From positions 22,374,752-22,438,751 of the forward strand of contig OX155967.1 of assembly GCA_944548615.1 (NCBI GenBank): a stretch of 64,000 nt of DNA, written 5' to 3'. The DNA comes from Micropterix aruncella (lineage: Eukaryota > Arthropoda > Insecta > Lepidoptera > Micropterigidae). A program made the translations under genes and the position numbers. The notes under the pieces were generated by a model that was given only the letters and a program-made list of their open reading frames with translations, ran no database searches and was not told where the DNA came from. This document shows positions 55,124-64,000 of the stretch, one piece after another. The stretch's first letter is position 1. Each line of letters starts with the position of its first letter.

Positions 55124-58100
55124 TTTACGTCCACACTGTATAAGGCTCGGCGGTCGACTGATAATCCGCCAACGGAATTAGAATGTGGCTGCTACGTTCG
55201 GTGGCGGATTTTCCGCGACTACGTTCGGCGGCGGAAGATCCGTTCAATGTGGCGCTGGCCTTATGTGTCGATGAAAGTGTGGTGCCATTTCGAGGACGTT
55301 TAATATTTCGCCAATACAACAAACAGAAGCGTCATAAGTACGGTATAAAACTGTTTAAATTGTGCACATTGCCAGGTTACACGTATAAAATTAGCATTTA
55401 TGCTGGCAAACAGAACGACGAAGTCAACACTACACCGGCGAATGTAGTAATGACATTATGCGAAGACCTGTTGAACAAAGGGCATACACTCTACACAGAC
55501 AACTGGTACACTAGTGTCGGATTAGCTCGGGAACTTTTAAAAAAAGAGACTCATCTTGTAGGGACTTTGAGAAAAAATAGAAAACATTTTCCCAAAGTAG
55601 TGGTTTCTACCAAGTTGAAAAAGGGACAGTTCATAGCCAAAGAGAGCGCTGATGGAATAACTGTTATGAGATGGAGGGACAAGCGCGATGTTCTAGTTTT
55701 ATCTACGAAACATTCCACGCGTTTTGTAAGAGTGATGAAACACAACAAAGTGACCTCAAAGCCGGCAATTATTCTCGATTATAATAAAGCCAAGGGTACT
55801 GTTGATTTATCTGATCAAATGTCAGCATACCAGACACCCCTGCGAAAGACCGTAAAATGGTATAAAAAAGTCGCGATAGATTTGATTTTGAATGTGGCTG
55901 TTGTAAATTCTTTAATTCTCTATAAGAGCGTCACCAAAAAAAGTATTCCAATTGTTGACTTCAGAAAGGAAATCATGAAAAGTTTACTGGCTGAAGATAT
56001 ACTATCTGAAGTTCCTCCGCCAAGACCAAAACGAGAAAAACACGAGCTGGCGAAAAAAGAGGGAAAGTCTAAAGAAGTCCGACGTCAGTGCCAACAATGC
56101 TACAAGGAGAACATGGCTACCCAAGGACGTTTAGTGGCTAGAAATAAAACCAAAAAAGTCACTACTTTTTGTAAAAGTTGTCCGAACATTTCTTTGTTTA
56201 GAATGCTTCATTAAAGTTCATTATAATCACAATAATATTAAAGATCACAATAATATTAAAGATCAGTTAGAAGATAGTTTTTTATGTTAAACTTTTGATT
56301 GCAGCCATGAGTGTTATTACTATAATATCATTAAAATTTAATAAATGGTTTGAATACTACATAATGGTGTGTTTTCTTAAAATATTTATAACGTTCTCAT
56401 ATTTAAAATCGTCTTTGTAAACATCTTTAAAGAGATAATTACATAGTAAAAGTCTCAGTAAAAGTTGCTGACCAGCAAAAAAATTTTTTTTCTTGTAATC
56501 AGAATAGTTTGCAATAACCAACTAGTATGGGGTAGGCTAGAGGGCCGTGCGGGTCCCTTTTCATACGATACAGCACGAGTTTCCTGTCCGTCGGCTTGCC
56601 ATAGAGTTTTATAAACTCCTCTGACTCGCGGTCAACTGTGGTCGACGCGGCCCGAACGGGAGAGTTTGTTGTCGCCCAACTGTGGTCGTCACGGCTCGAA
56701 TGGAATACCTATTTTTTATCATCGGCGTTCAACGTGTTAAACAAGTCGGCGCTATTACATCGGCGGAAAGGGGAACATTGGTAACAGTGGAAATGGCTAT
56801 AAGTGCTGCCGGAAATACAATTCCCCCTATGTTCGTATTTCCTAGGCTAAAATATAGCAACATGTTCGTGGCAAATGGACCACGGAAGGCAAAAGAAGGA
56901 GGAATAATCATGCTTTCTTTCCCGCCACATTGCACCCATCGCCTGCAACCGCTACACGTAAGCGTTTACGGACCGTTTAAATCGTATTGCGACAGTGGTA
57001 TGGATAATTGGATGCGAAACAATCCAGGTAAAACCATGACCCTCTATGATATTCCGGCAATAGTGAAACATGCCTGGCCTTTGGCATCTACACCCAAAAA
57101 TATCATGAATGGGTTTGCGAAAACGGGGATATCCCTTTTAATCCGGACATTTTTCCAGAAACAGATTTCGACCCATCGTTCGTTACAGACCGTCCAAATC
57201 CGAATAATGAAGAAATATTTTTACAGAAATATTAGCTACTTCTCCGCATTCTCCGACAATTTTAGAAATAATTCCTACAGAACCAATTGCAGGACCTTCA
57301 ACGACTGCCACTATGCAGATATCAGAGCAACCAGATGCCCAATTCTTTTCTCCCGAAATTATAAGGCCTATGCCAAAAGCAGCACCAAGAATTGAAACTA
57401 CATCTAGACGTAGAATTCGGAAATCAGCAATCCTAACAGATACTCCGGAAAAAAATGCATTGGCAGAAGAACAAGCCAACCGAAAACCGCCAAAATCGAA
57501 GAAAAAGAATGCAGATAAGGGAAAGGGCAAAGGGAAAGGAAAGGGAAAGGGTTCCATAATAAGACATGTTTTGCAAGAAGAAGGTAATAAAGATAGCAGT
57601 GATGAAGAAGACTCAGATTGCTTTTGTTTAACCTGCTGTGAGCCCTATGTCCAAAGCAAACCTGGCGAAAGCTGGGTGCAATGCTTAAGGTGCCACAAGT
57701 GGTCACATGAACGGTGCGCTTCAAAAGATGGTAATAAGAGAATCGCCAACTTCGAGTGCGGTAACTGTTTCTCAGATTTATCTGATGAATCAGACTAAGA
57801 AACAGTTTTTATTTAAAAATATTTTTCTTTCTGTCTATATTTTTTCGTTGTTATGTTAGGTAATATGTCTCAATGTAGTTTTATTTTTGTTCGAGCATTC
57901 ATTGCCGTGTTTCGTATTTTAAAGAATAAATAATATTTCAAGTAAATATCCTCGTTTGTTTTTTTTTTTCATTTCCATAATTAACCGCTTCATTATGTGT
58001 TAATACTTACCCCAATCGTGTTAATTCTTGCCCTAAGCAGGGGTAAGTATTAACAGTCCCTCCTTATGGATTTAGAACCCAAGAAGTCAATATGTTAGTG

Positions 58101-58243
58101 ACATTTATGAAAACTTATTTTACATAAATAACTATAAATGACTAACCAATCTACCTGAGAAACAATTTCACGCATTGCTCTTTAAATAAAAGAATGACAG
58201 GGTTTATAACTAAAAGTGTTAACACTAGCCCCGGGCTCCCCTA

Positions 58244-58459
58244 CCTAATTTTCAAATTTTTAATTAGTTATCTTTTAAATACAATAAACCGCACTACAAA
58301 GTGCCTATAATGTAGGGATGGACATCGAAGGTAAAATCTCGATTTTGTCATTGATACCAACATCGTAACGGAAACTTCGATGGTCAAAAAATATCGTTTT
58401 CAAATTATCGATATTTAGATCATCTAAACATCGATATTTCTTTTAAAATAAATCGTTCG
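58244..58459. other. Spacer with ATCGATATTT-type inverted words
   Basis: AT-rich; ATCGATATTT and AAATATCGT words recur around 58390-58440. No gene. Confidence 0.3.
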
Positions 58460-58800
58460 TTGCACTTATTTTGCTGACAATCGAATCGATTGCATGCATT
58501 TCCAAGCGATTGTATGCGTTGGGAATGATTCAAAAACAAGGAACATGGGTTCCTTATAATTTGAAGCCAAGGGATGTTGAGCGTCATTTTTTTGCCTGTG
58601 AACAACTGCTCCGGCAGCAAACAAGGAACGGTTTTCTTCATCGCATCATGATGGGTGATTAAAATTGGATTCATTGCAGTAACTTAAAGAGAAGAAAGTC
58701 GTGGGGGACTTGCCCGGTCATGCTTTTACGGTTATGTTGTCTTTTAGTTGGGACAAGGTCGGTGTTATTTATTATGAACTATTAAAACTCAACGAAACTA
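58460..58800 (+). pseudogene. Mariner transposase fragment
   Basis: ISKRLYALGMIQKQGTWVPY, NLKPRDVERHFFACEQLLRQ and GFLHRIMMGD are the helix-turn-helix to first-Asp part of a mariner transposase. A stop follows where E-K-W-I is expected. NLKRRKSWG and, in another frame, GVIYYELLKLNET follow. It is a decayed relic without TIRs. Confidence 0.8.
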
Positions 58801-59560
58801 GGGAACTTTTTCGTAGAAAACAATTTTCGTGGTGAAAAGCAAGGATAAACCCGATTTTCAATTTGAGGAGTAAACCCAATGGAATTCAAAAACAAAGCCA
58901 GCACTTTGACAAAGTAAGTGACCGATAACTTCAAACAAGTGGAAATAAACTTTTAAAACCAACCTTCTTACAGAAATTAGGGAAAACAATTATTTACGAC
59001 CTTTTCTTTATATGCGTTTCTTGCAAGACCAAATAATTTCGTGGTGGAAAACATGTTAAACCTTATTTTCAATTTGAGAAGAGTAAAAACAATGAAATTC
59101 ATCAAGGGAGCTAACATTTTGACAATGTGATTGACAAACAAGAAACATCGGAAATCTACAATTTTAACCAATCGTCTGTGCATCTCGATAAACAATATTT
59201 AGGAAATATCATTAAGACTGTTTTTCACTTGCATTTCTAACAAAACCAAGTAATTTTCGTGATGGCATGATAAACCTCATTTTCAATTTCAGAAGAGATT
59301 ATTAACTCAGGGTTTATTAACGGAGTCAAATTTCAAAACTGTTATTTACCGCAACTAAAAACGAGCGGAAATCTATTCTCGAACCAATCTGTACATTTTT
59401 AATTCGACACAATATTTATGGAAAACTATAACCATTTTTTTTACTAAAGTTTCTTGCAATACCTGTCAATATTCGTGATGTGAACGATTATAAACTTCAT
59501 TTCTAATTTGAGAAGTCAAAACATTGGGATTTATCGACGGAGCCGGCATTTCGACATTGT
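58800..59560. repeat. Degenerate satellite, about four units of 211-220 bp
   Basis: Anchor AATTTTCGTG(G/A)TGG recurs at about 58822, 59033, 59250 and 59467. The associated phrase TTTTCAATTTGAGAAG lies ~32 bp after each, and GGAGC(T/C)AACATTTTGACAA-like words ~75 bp after. Divergence between units is high. Confidence 0.7.
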
Positions 59561-60458
59561 AATTGACCCCTAGCTACTAACAAGTGGAAATCCAAAGAAT
59601 AGATCCAGAGAAATGACAGTTTCGCCAAAATTATTGGTAAATCGCAAGAAAAATGCTCTCAATCCGAAATGTCATTTGTAGATCACGCGACAAGCGAATC
59701 TGTGGCGAAACAAAACGTAAATCAACTATATCGAATAGAATTTCGAGCTCTTCATATTAGAAATGCGGCCAAACTAAATCGCAGGAAAACGACAACACAT
59801 TCTGACAAAAACGAACAAATTGGCGAAAGTTTGACAACGTAGAAAGCTTCCGACTCGTCGATGAATTTGGGTGTTTTCGGTCGTGGATAGGACAAAGGAA
59901 AGCTATTTTCTTCACTCCAAGCGGCCCATCATGGAGACTGCAAAAATTAAGGCCTTGGTAAGGTTACAAGGATTTGTGAGGACTGTTCACAGACTTATTA
60001 GGGACTAGTCTTATTAGGGATCAGTGATAATGACATAATACCTATTCTTCTTCTTATTTGTGGCAATTCCACGAAGCTTGGTTGCTGGCCTAATAAAGGG
60101 GCGAACACACTATCGAACGCCTCCGTTAGCCGCTGCTTATGGGCGCGATCTGTGTAATGAATTTCTATTGAGCCGTGCACATTATCGGACGTCAGTCGCG
60201 GACGCGACCTCGAGGCTTCGGACGTCCGATAAGTGGTCCGATAGAGATCTGGCAAGCCACGTTCCAAACGACTGTGCATACTGTCGAGGGGGGGTATCTT
60301 CGGCGTGGCACTGCAGTATTTCCGTTCAGGTTTAGACCAAAAAAATGCGATGAAGTGACCAAACTTGATTACGTAATCAGGAAGGGCACCACTCCCCCCC
60401 CCCTCAGCTTTAACCCCCTCCCCCCTCGGTGATTACGTAATATGTGGATGGCCCCTAA
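59561..60458. other. Unassigned; GC-rich dyad-like part and C/G homopolymer runs
   Basis: 60090-60260 is GC-richer with words CACACTATCGAACG and CACATTATCGGACG, possibly an old terminal-repeat element. 60385-60430 has long C runs beside GATTACGTAAT repeated at 60368 and 60430. No gene supported. Confidence 0.3.
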
Positions 60459-60700
60459 GCACTGCTATGGGTCTGTCAGACTCCCATCGCAAAAAAGAAA
60501 CTATTGCTTTCTTGCTCTGGATCTCGTGAGAGAGTTGTGTGCTTAGGTAGCTTCGAGTTGGTTAATGCTCCACGAGCTCTCAAGTGGACAGGCTATTTCG
60601 TAGGATTTTTCGGGTACGTATCGACTTTTTTAAAAAAAATGTAGGTCTTACAGACCTATATCAGTGGATATGTGAGTTTTTTAACCAATTTGTATTTAAA

Positions 60701-61440
60701 ATGGATTCTGAACAAACCGGATTATTCCCGCTAACTACGACCAGCGCCATAAGGTTGTTAGACTCTGCAATTGCTTCGACATTAGAATAGTGGCTTCTAA
60801 GTAATAAAGATGGCGATTTTAGCGGCAATTCAAATATTGACGAAAATTTCCCTATTGTTATAAATCTGATTTTGAATGCAATAATTCTGAAACTGGTCTA
60901 GAGGATTTCAAGAACCTTCAACATGATGCTTTCATACTTACTTCTAATGTCAGTCAATCGAGGTCGGACTACTACTACGGCAAAAACCAATTCAAGTGGA
61001 ATATGTAAGAACCAATCAGAAATGGGCGTACAACAGCTCTTAAAATTATCAAACTAAGGTTTGATAATTTTAAGAGCTGTTGTACGCCCATTTCTGGCGA
61101 TTAGAGCTTAAAGAGCGATTAAAAAACCGTGTTTTTGGGACTGACTTAATAAAGATCTGAATTCATAAAGAATATTGCAAAAGCATTGCTTCATGGCCAC
61201 TTGGAAAGCAGATTTCGCAACCATAAAGTTCCAGAATATAAGAGCACAATTTCACAGATTTTAAACAAACCTCAAGAAGTTCAAAACGTAAACCCGGAAT
61301 CCGAGAAATTACTAAAAAAAAGTATTATAGCGTGTGTGACCATAAAAGAAAGATGGAAACACAATACGTATACGTGTCTTGCAAACATCCCATTTGTTAG
61401 CACAGCTTTATGGCAATTACATAAGCCAAAAATTAAGTAG
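60701..61440 (+). pseudogene. piggyBac transposase scraps around a deletion
   Basis: N-terminal scraps: MDSEQTGLFPLTTTSAIRLL, then in another frame SRSDYYYGKNQFKW (60958-61000), a motif I associate with piggyBac N termini. The C-terminal scrap (61186-61440) is GHLESRFRNHKVPEYKST followed by IIACVTIKERWKHNTYTCLA, which could be a decayed cysteine-rich domain. The catalytic middle is missing and the junction contains the palindrome at 61017-61096. Confidence 0.45.
61017..61096. repeat. Perfect palindrome, 38-bp arms, 4-base spacer
   Basis: The left arm 61017-61054 (CAGAAATGGGCGTACAACAG...) is the exact reverse complement of 61059-61096; the spacer is TAAG. Pairing stops at the next base on each side. 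It is 80 bp in total. Confidence 0.97.
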
Positions 61441-61712
61441 TATTTAACTACTGTCTTTTTTTTCTGTGATCTTAAAAAAATAAAAGGAAATTAATTTACG
61501 AAGATTACTTAAAAAAGATTTTATTCTAGTTGTGCTTAGGGGGATTCTGATTATTTTTGTTTTTTTATAGGTTTAAGAAATGAAAATGTGCCGTTGACTG
61601 GTTGTGTAACAACACGTTCCTATAAATATTTTTTTCGTTTTATTTGTCTCATAATTTTATATTTAAATGTCCTCTTGTGTTAAAAATATAACTAATTTGT
61701 TGAAAAAAAAAT

Positions 61713-61714
<2 letters not shown>

Positions 61715-61779
<65 letters not shown>
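61715..61779. repeat. (TA)n microsatellite
   Basis: About 65 bp of uninterrupted TA, inside the right part of the piggyBac derivative. Confidence 0.97.
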
Positions 61780-61785
<6 letters not shown>

Positions 61786-62192
61786 CAATTTTTACCTTTT
61801 GGAGTCTCTCAGACCTATATCAGTGTTAATGTTGGAAAAACGTATCACACTGGGATACTGGGACACAAAGCGACGACGAAATTGCCGTATGCCCCCACAT
61901 TTACCTCACAGGTTGGTAACACTGCGCGGGCGGAAGCAAGCGAAGCGCAACGCGGAGCGGAAGCGCACACCACTCCACAGTACAGGTAAAAAATACTACC
62001 GGCTGGTCGGAAAAATATTATTTAATTTTATAGTTAGGCAAAAATACTACACATTTGTATTTAATTTACAATATGAATGTTGTTGTTTGTATTGAAATAT
62101 AATTATAATAAATATTGCTATTATTGAGACAAAATTTAACAAAACGTTACAAAATTAACAAAATTTAACAAACAAATGAAAATTTCATTTTC

Positions 62193-62366
62193 ATTGCAAC
62201 GCGTTTATGCCGGCTGTGAGGCGGGCTGTGAATGCGTTCATCGAATAGAAAGAGATAGGGGCATATTATGAGACTCCCCTTGTCTAGTTACGCATGCTCG
62301 TTTATCCATAGCATAGCAGACTTATGTCGTCGAAGCTTTGCCATAATGATATAAACGCGTTGCAAT
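62193..62366. mobile_element. MITE-like inverted-repeat element, 174 bp
   Basis: ATTGCAACGCGTTTA at 62193-62207 and TAAACGCGTTGCAAT at 62352-62366 are perfect 15-bp inverted repeats. There is no coding sequence and no convincing target duplication. Confidence 0.5.
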
Positions 62367-63895
62367 AGTGATATGTGTACATGTCTCAGGTAATGCACGA
62401 CTAGACAAGGATGGAGGGGGTACTATATGCAGGTGTCTCATTCTATTCGTCTGACGCATTCTCAGGCTGGTCGAGAGGTCTAGTCACGGTCAATGTTCGG
62501 AGCGGACCAAATCCGCAATCCGGCCGTTCCCAATACGAGCGTGTGTTACGGCTATTAACGCGACAAATATTAATTTAAAATAAATACCATTGTTAATATT
62601 TGCGGATCGAAAAATACCAAAGTGGTCGTAAAAATACTACATCTGACACACTGACGCACACAATGAAAAGATAATACGTATTCGTTTCTCGAAATATCGT
62701 AGGGTGGCGCACGAAAATATCGTATATTACGAAAAATTTCCTAAAAACTAATTCCGTGAAGAACTTTACAGGTAGCGCCAGCATTTACTTACGGTGACTG
62801 TTTTTTAACGGTTTTGAAAGTATTACGACTAGAAAAAGTGTCAATCATCTGGCAGCACTGCGGAAACCTTTTCCAACCGCGATGGTTTTTAATATTTTAT
62901 CCGATGCTCGCACGCGCAGTGCATCGCTCATCTAACACCCTTTTGACAAACAGAGAAATAGAGCACGATTATAATAGAAAGAACGATACGCGTAAAAACC
63001 TTTTCCAATACACATTAATAACAAATAACGGTTTTGATTTCATTAAACGTCAATTTTTCGTAGGGTTCCATTTTCCAATTAACATCCGTCTCCTATCGTT
63101 TTTTATATTATTAGAAATACAATAAAACTAAACAAAATTATTAAATAATTAACTTTCCTAAGTATAAAAAATACAAAAGAGGGACATCTTCGTTTTTAGA
63201 AACTGTATTTTTTTAATAACGTTAAAAACAAAAAAGTAGCAAGAAATCAACACAATACCACGTCAATACACACATGAAATCTAATATTCGAGAAAATACA
63301 CTTACGTAAAATAAAAAGCTTTCTAGTTTTTATAAAAATAAAAATGAAATAAAATCATCATTAAAAAAGTAATCAAAATTATCTCATGATATGTTTAAAC
63401 AATAGACCTCTTTTCGCACATCTGTTAAAAGTGAACAAAGCTGAAGGAAAGCTAATAAAAATCCACAAACACCCACGTTGCCTCATATTAAAATACACAT
63501 ATCGAATAGAGAACCTTTAAGTTAAAATATACAGGGTGAGGTTTAGACTAGTGACATCTTTGTAGTGGGTGAATCTGTAAGGCTAACTAAGCAACGTTTA
63601 ATAAGATTTTTTAAGAATAAAAAAATCTTCGATAGTATAAAAAACTATAATTACGATGCGCTATCTAGTGGTACGCCGATAGTGCCTATAGGCATTTTGC
63701 GTCGTTTTGACAGATCCGCGCGTAACCGTTTCGGCCGGCCCCTATATATATTATATAATATACATGACTAACAAGATGAATTACTAGGTAACAAGAGGGA
63801 ATTCATGGAAAAACGATATTGTTAGTATTTATTTTTAAAAAACTACCATAAAGTTGCGGCGTAGGTTTTGCGCGTGAAACCTGGCTTCCGAGCGT
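62367..63895. other. Unassigned
   Basis: No gene supported. Short frames here are not protein-like. GC-richer patches at 62450-62550 and 63680-63745. ACACAxATG-type AT-rich DNA elsewhere. Confidence 0.3.
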
Positions 63896-64000
63896 TTAAC
63901 CCTCTGAGTGCCATAAGCTTTGCGGCAGAGTATGGAAATTTTTAATACATTAAACTTTTAAAGCTCGATGTACATAAATAGCGTGTACCTATATCAAGTT
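63896..64000 (+). mobile_element. Possible piggyBac-type terminus at the window edge
   Basis: TTAA (63896-63899) followed by CCCTCTGAGTGCC, similar to the CCCT-rich ends many piggyBac-like elements have after their TTAA. The other end would be outside the window. Confidence 0.3.

Larger units (their letters stand above)
52569..55260. mobile_element. Complete PIF/Harbinger transposon inserted in the piggyBac gene
   Basis: The 24-bp ends starting GGC(T/C)AGCGCCACATT are inverted at 55237-55260 (about three mismatches), flanked by TTA at 52566-52568 and 55261-55263. Removing it with one TTA restores the piggyBac codons E-D-L-C-V-D-E. Both internal genes are open throughout. It is a different family from the Harbinger at 34418 (different TIRs and diverged proteins) but has the same gene arrangement. 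Confidence 0.95.
51827..56214 (+). pseudogene. piggyBac transposase, split by a Harbinger and one frameshift
   Basis: Part 1 (51827-52568): acidic N terminus, NWSPTNLAEIKKNFGLILYM and RNRFELLLQMLHFSQRDED. A six-A run at 52354-52359 looks one base too long and shifts the frame within LPK-SDYWSRDE. Part 2 (55264-56214): LCVDESVVPFRGR (first Asp), LYTDNWYTS (second Asp), GTVDLSDQMSAY (third Asp) and a C-terminal cysteine-rich domain (RRQCQQCYKEN ... TFCKSCP). Together about 563 residues, full piggyBac length. All three catalytic Asp residues are present, so the only visible lesions are the A-run base and the Harbinger insertion. Confidence 0.9.
51427..56736 (+). mobile_element. piggyBac transposon inserted in the Tigger gene
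   Basis: CACGTTCAACGCCG at 51427 and CGGCGTTCAACGTG at 56723-56736 form inverted ends (one mismatch in 14), flanked by TTAA at 51423-51426 and 56737-56740. Taking the element and one TTAA out makes the Tigger frame continuous (..KKGIKQVGAIT..). Without the nested Harbinger it is about 2.6 kb. Confidence 0.93.
50816..57798 (+). pseudogene. Tigger-like transposase with C-terminal PHD-like finger, interrupted
   Basis: The left part (50816-51422) holds the psq-type and CENP-B-type DNA-binding domains (GISKELGLCHVTLFKIIKKQ, ARPDWFANFLKRNTELAIRK) and the first catalytic block NLDETGVTTVQKP. The piggyBac insertion 51427-56736 follows. The right part resumes as KQVGAITSAERGTLVTVEMA, FVFPRLKYSNMFVANGP and MLSFPPHCTHRLQPLHVSVY. 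The segment with the second catalytic Asp (between VANGP and KEGGIIML) is deleted. After a frame break near 57128, a linker with a (KG)n run leads to FCLTCCEPYVQSKPGESWVQ, CLRCHKWSHERCAS and FECGNC, a PHD-like zinc finger, ending at 57798. It is inactive because of the deletion. Confidence 0.88.
50337..58241 (+). mobile_element. pogo/Tigger transposon with nested piggyBac and Harbinger
   Basis: Ends GGGGAGCCCGGGGCTAGTAT and its inverted partner at 58218-58241 (24-bp TIR, one mismatch), flanked by TA at 50335-50336 and 58242-58243. Subterminal copies of GGGG(C/T)AAGTATTAAC occur near both ends (50362, 50725, 58000, 58045). Without the nested elements it is about 2.6 kb. It encodes one damaged transposase. 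Confidence 0.93.
60459..61825 (+). mobile_element. piggyBac deletion derivative with TTAA boundaries
   Basis: The right end ...CAGACCTATATCAGTG (61825) is followed directly by TTAA (61826-61829). The left end GCACTGCTATGGGTCTGTCA begins after CTAA (60455-60458), a one-base change from TTAA. The ends are inverted copies of each other and match the fragment at 30150-30221. A further inverted copy of the end, TACAGACCTATATCAGTG, sits at 60649-60666. The interior holds only N- and C-terminal scraps of a transposase. Confidence 0.65.

Noticed and set aside
57183..57557. Minus-strand 124-codon frame rich in Phe-Pro
   Set aside because: It is the complement of the (KG)n linker of the Tigger transposase.
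60460..60666. Separate 207-bp MITE bounded by CACTG...CAGTG
   Set aside because: The right side (60666) has no TTAA or other duplication, while TTAA follows the equivalent end at 61825. The longer element 60459-61825 is the better interpretation.

Overview
The window reads as AT-rich, repeat-dense nuclear DNA from an arthropod, most likely an insect. The evidence is the set of transposon families (piggyBac, PIF/Harbinger with a MADF-BESS partner gene, pogo/Tigger, Tc1/mariner, hAT, gypsy, RTE- and LOA/I-type LINEs), GT-AG introns inside transposase genes, and two GC-richer virus-like reading frames embedded in AT-rich DNA. I found no prokaryotic operon structure, no RNA gene and no conserved single-copy host gene. 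Almost everything recognisable is a mobile element, intact or broken. The species cannot be named from this sequence alone.

Layout. 1-2.75 kb: hAT remnant, Tigger remnant and LINE 3' end. 3.3-6.3 kb: minus-strand relic of a YqaJ-exonuclease gene, split by a GC-rich virus-nucleoprotein-like ORF (3857-5140). 6.6-7.9 kb: Harbinger remnants. 7.97-19.86 kb: large, young LTR element with ~2.83-kb LTRs, almost no coding sequence, and an intact Tc1-like transposon inserted in it (14171-15886). 20.6-22.0 kb: short hAT element with an 8-bp target duplication. 23.0-24.2 kb: LINE. 24.64-27.13 kb: transposon with a 4-bp target duplication and an unusual transposase. 27.6-32.2 kb: LOA/I-like LINE, DD41D transposase, piggyBac terminus, RTE-like fragment and gypsy integrase. 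34.0-37.7 kb: hAT-derived GTF2I-repeat-like gene split by an intact Harbinger. 38.0-41.1 kb: Myb/SANT-like gene remnant with a tandemly triplicated segment. 42.1-42.9 kb: second virus-like ORF (matrix-like, PPxY motif) between direct repeats. 43.1-50.2 kb: mosaic of LINE, hAT, Tigger, gypsy, duplicated-exon and mariner pieces. 50.34-58.24 kb: three-level nest, a Tigger containing a piggyBac that contains a Harbinger, each with its own TIRs and target duplication. 58.4-64 kb: mariner relic, degenerate satellite, and a piggyBac deletion derivative with a perfect 38-bp palindrome.

How the parts work together. In both complete Harbinger elements the nuclease gene (minus strand) and the MADF-BESS DNA-binding gene (plus strand) are interlocked: each gene's last exon lies within the other gene's intron. 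At three insertions (Harbinger in piggyBac, piggyBac in Tigger, Harbinger in hAT) removing the element plus one target copy restores the host reading frame, so the order of events can be read directly. The two virus-like ORFs are uninterrupted over 427 and 246 codons and differ sharply in base composition from their surroundings. This fits recent capture or retained function. Their virus assignments rest on composition, context and short motifs, and need a profile search.
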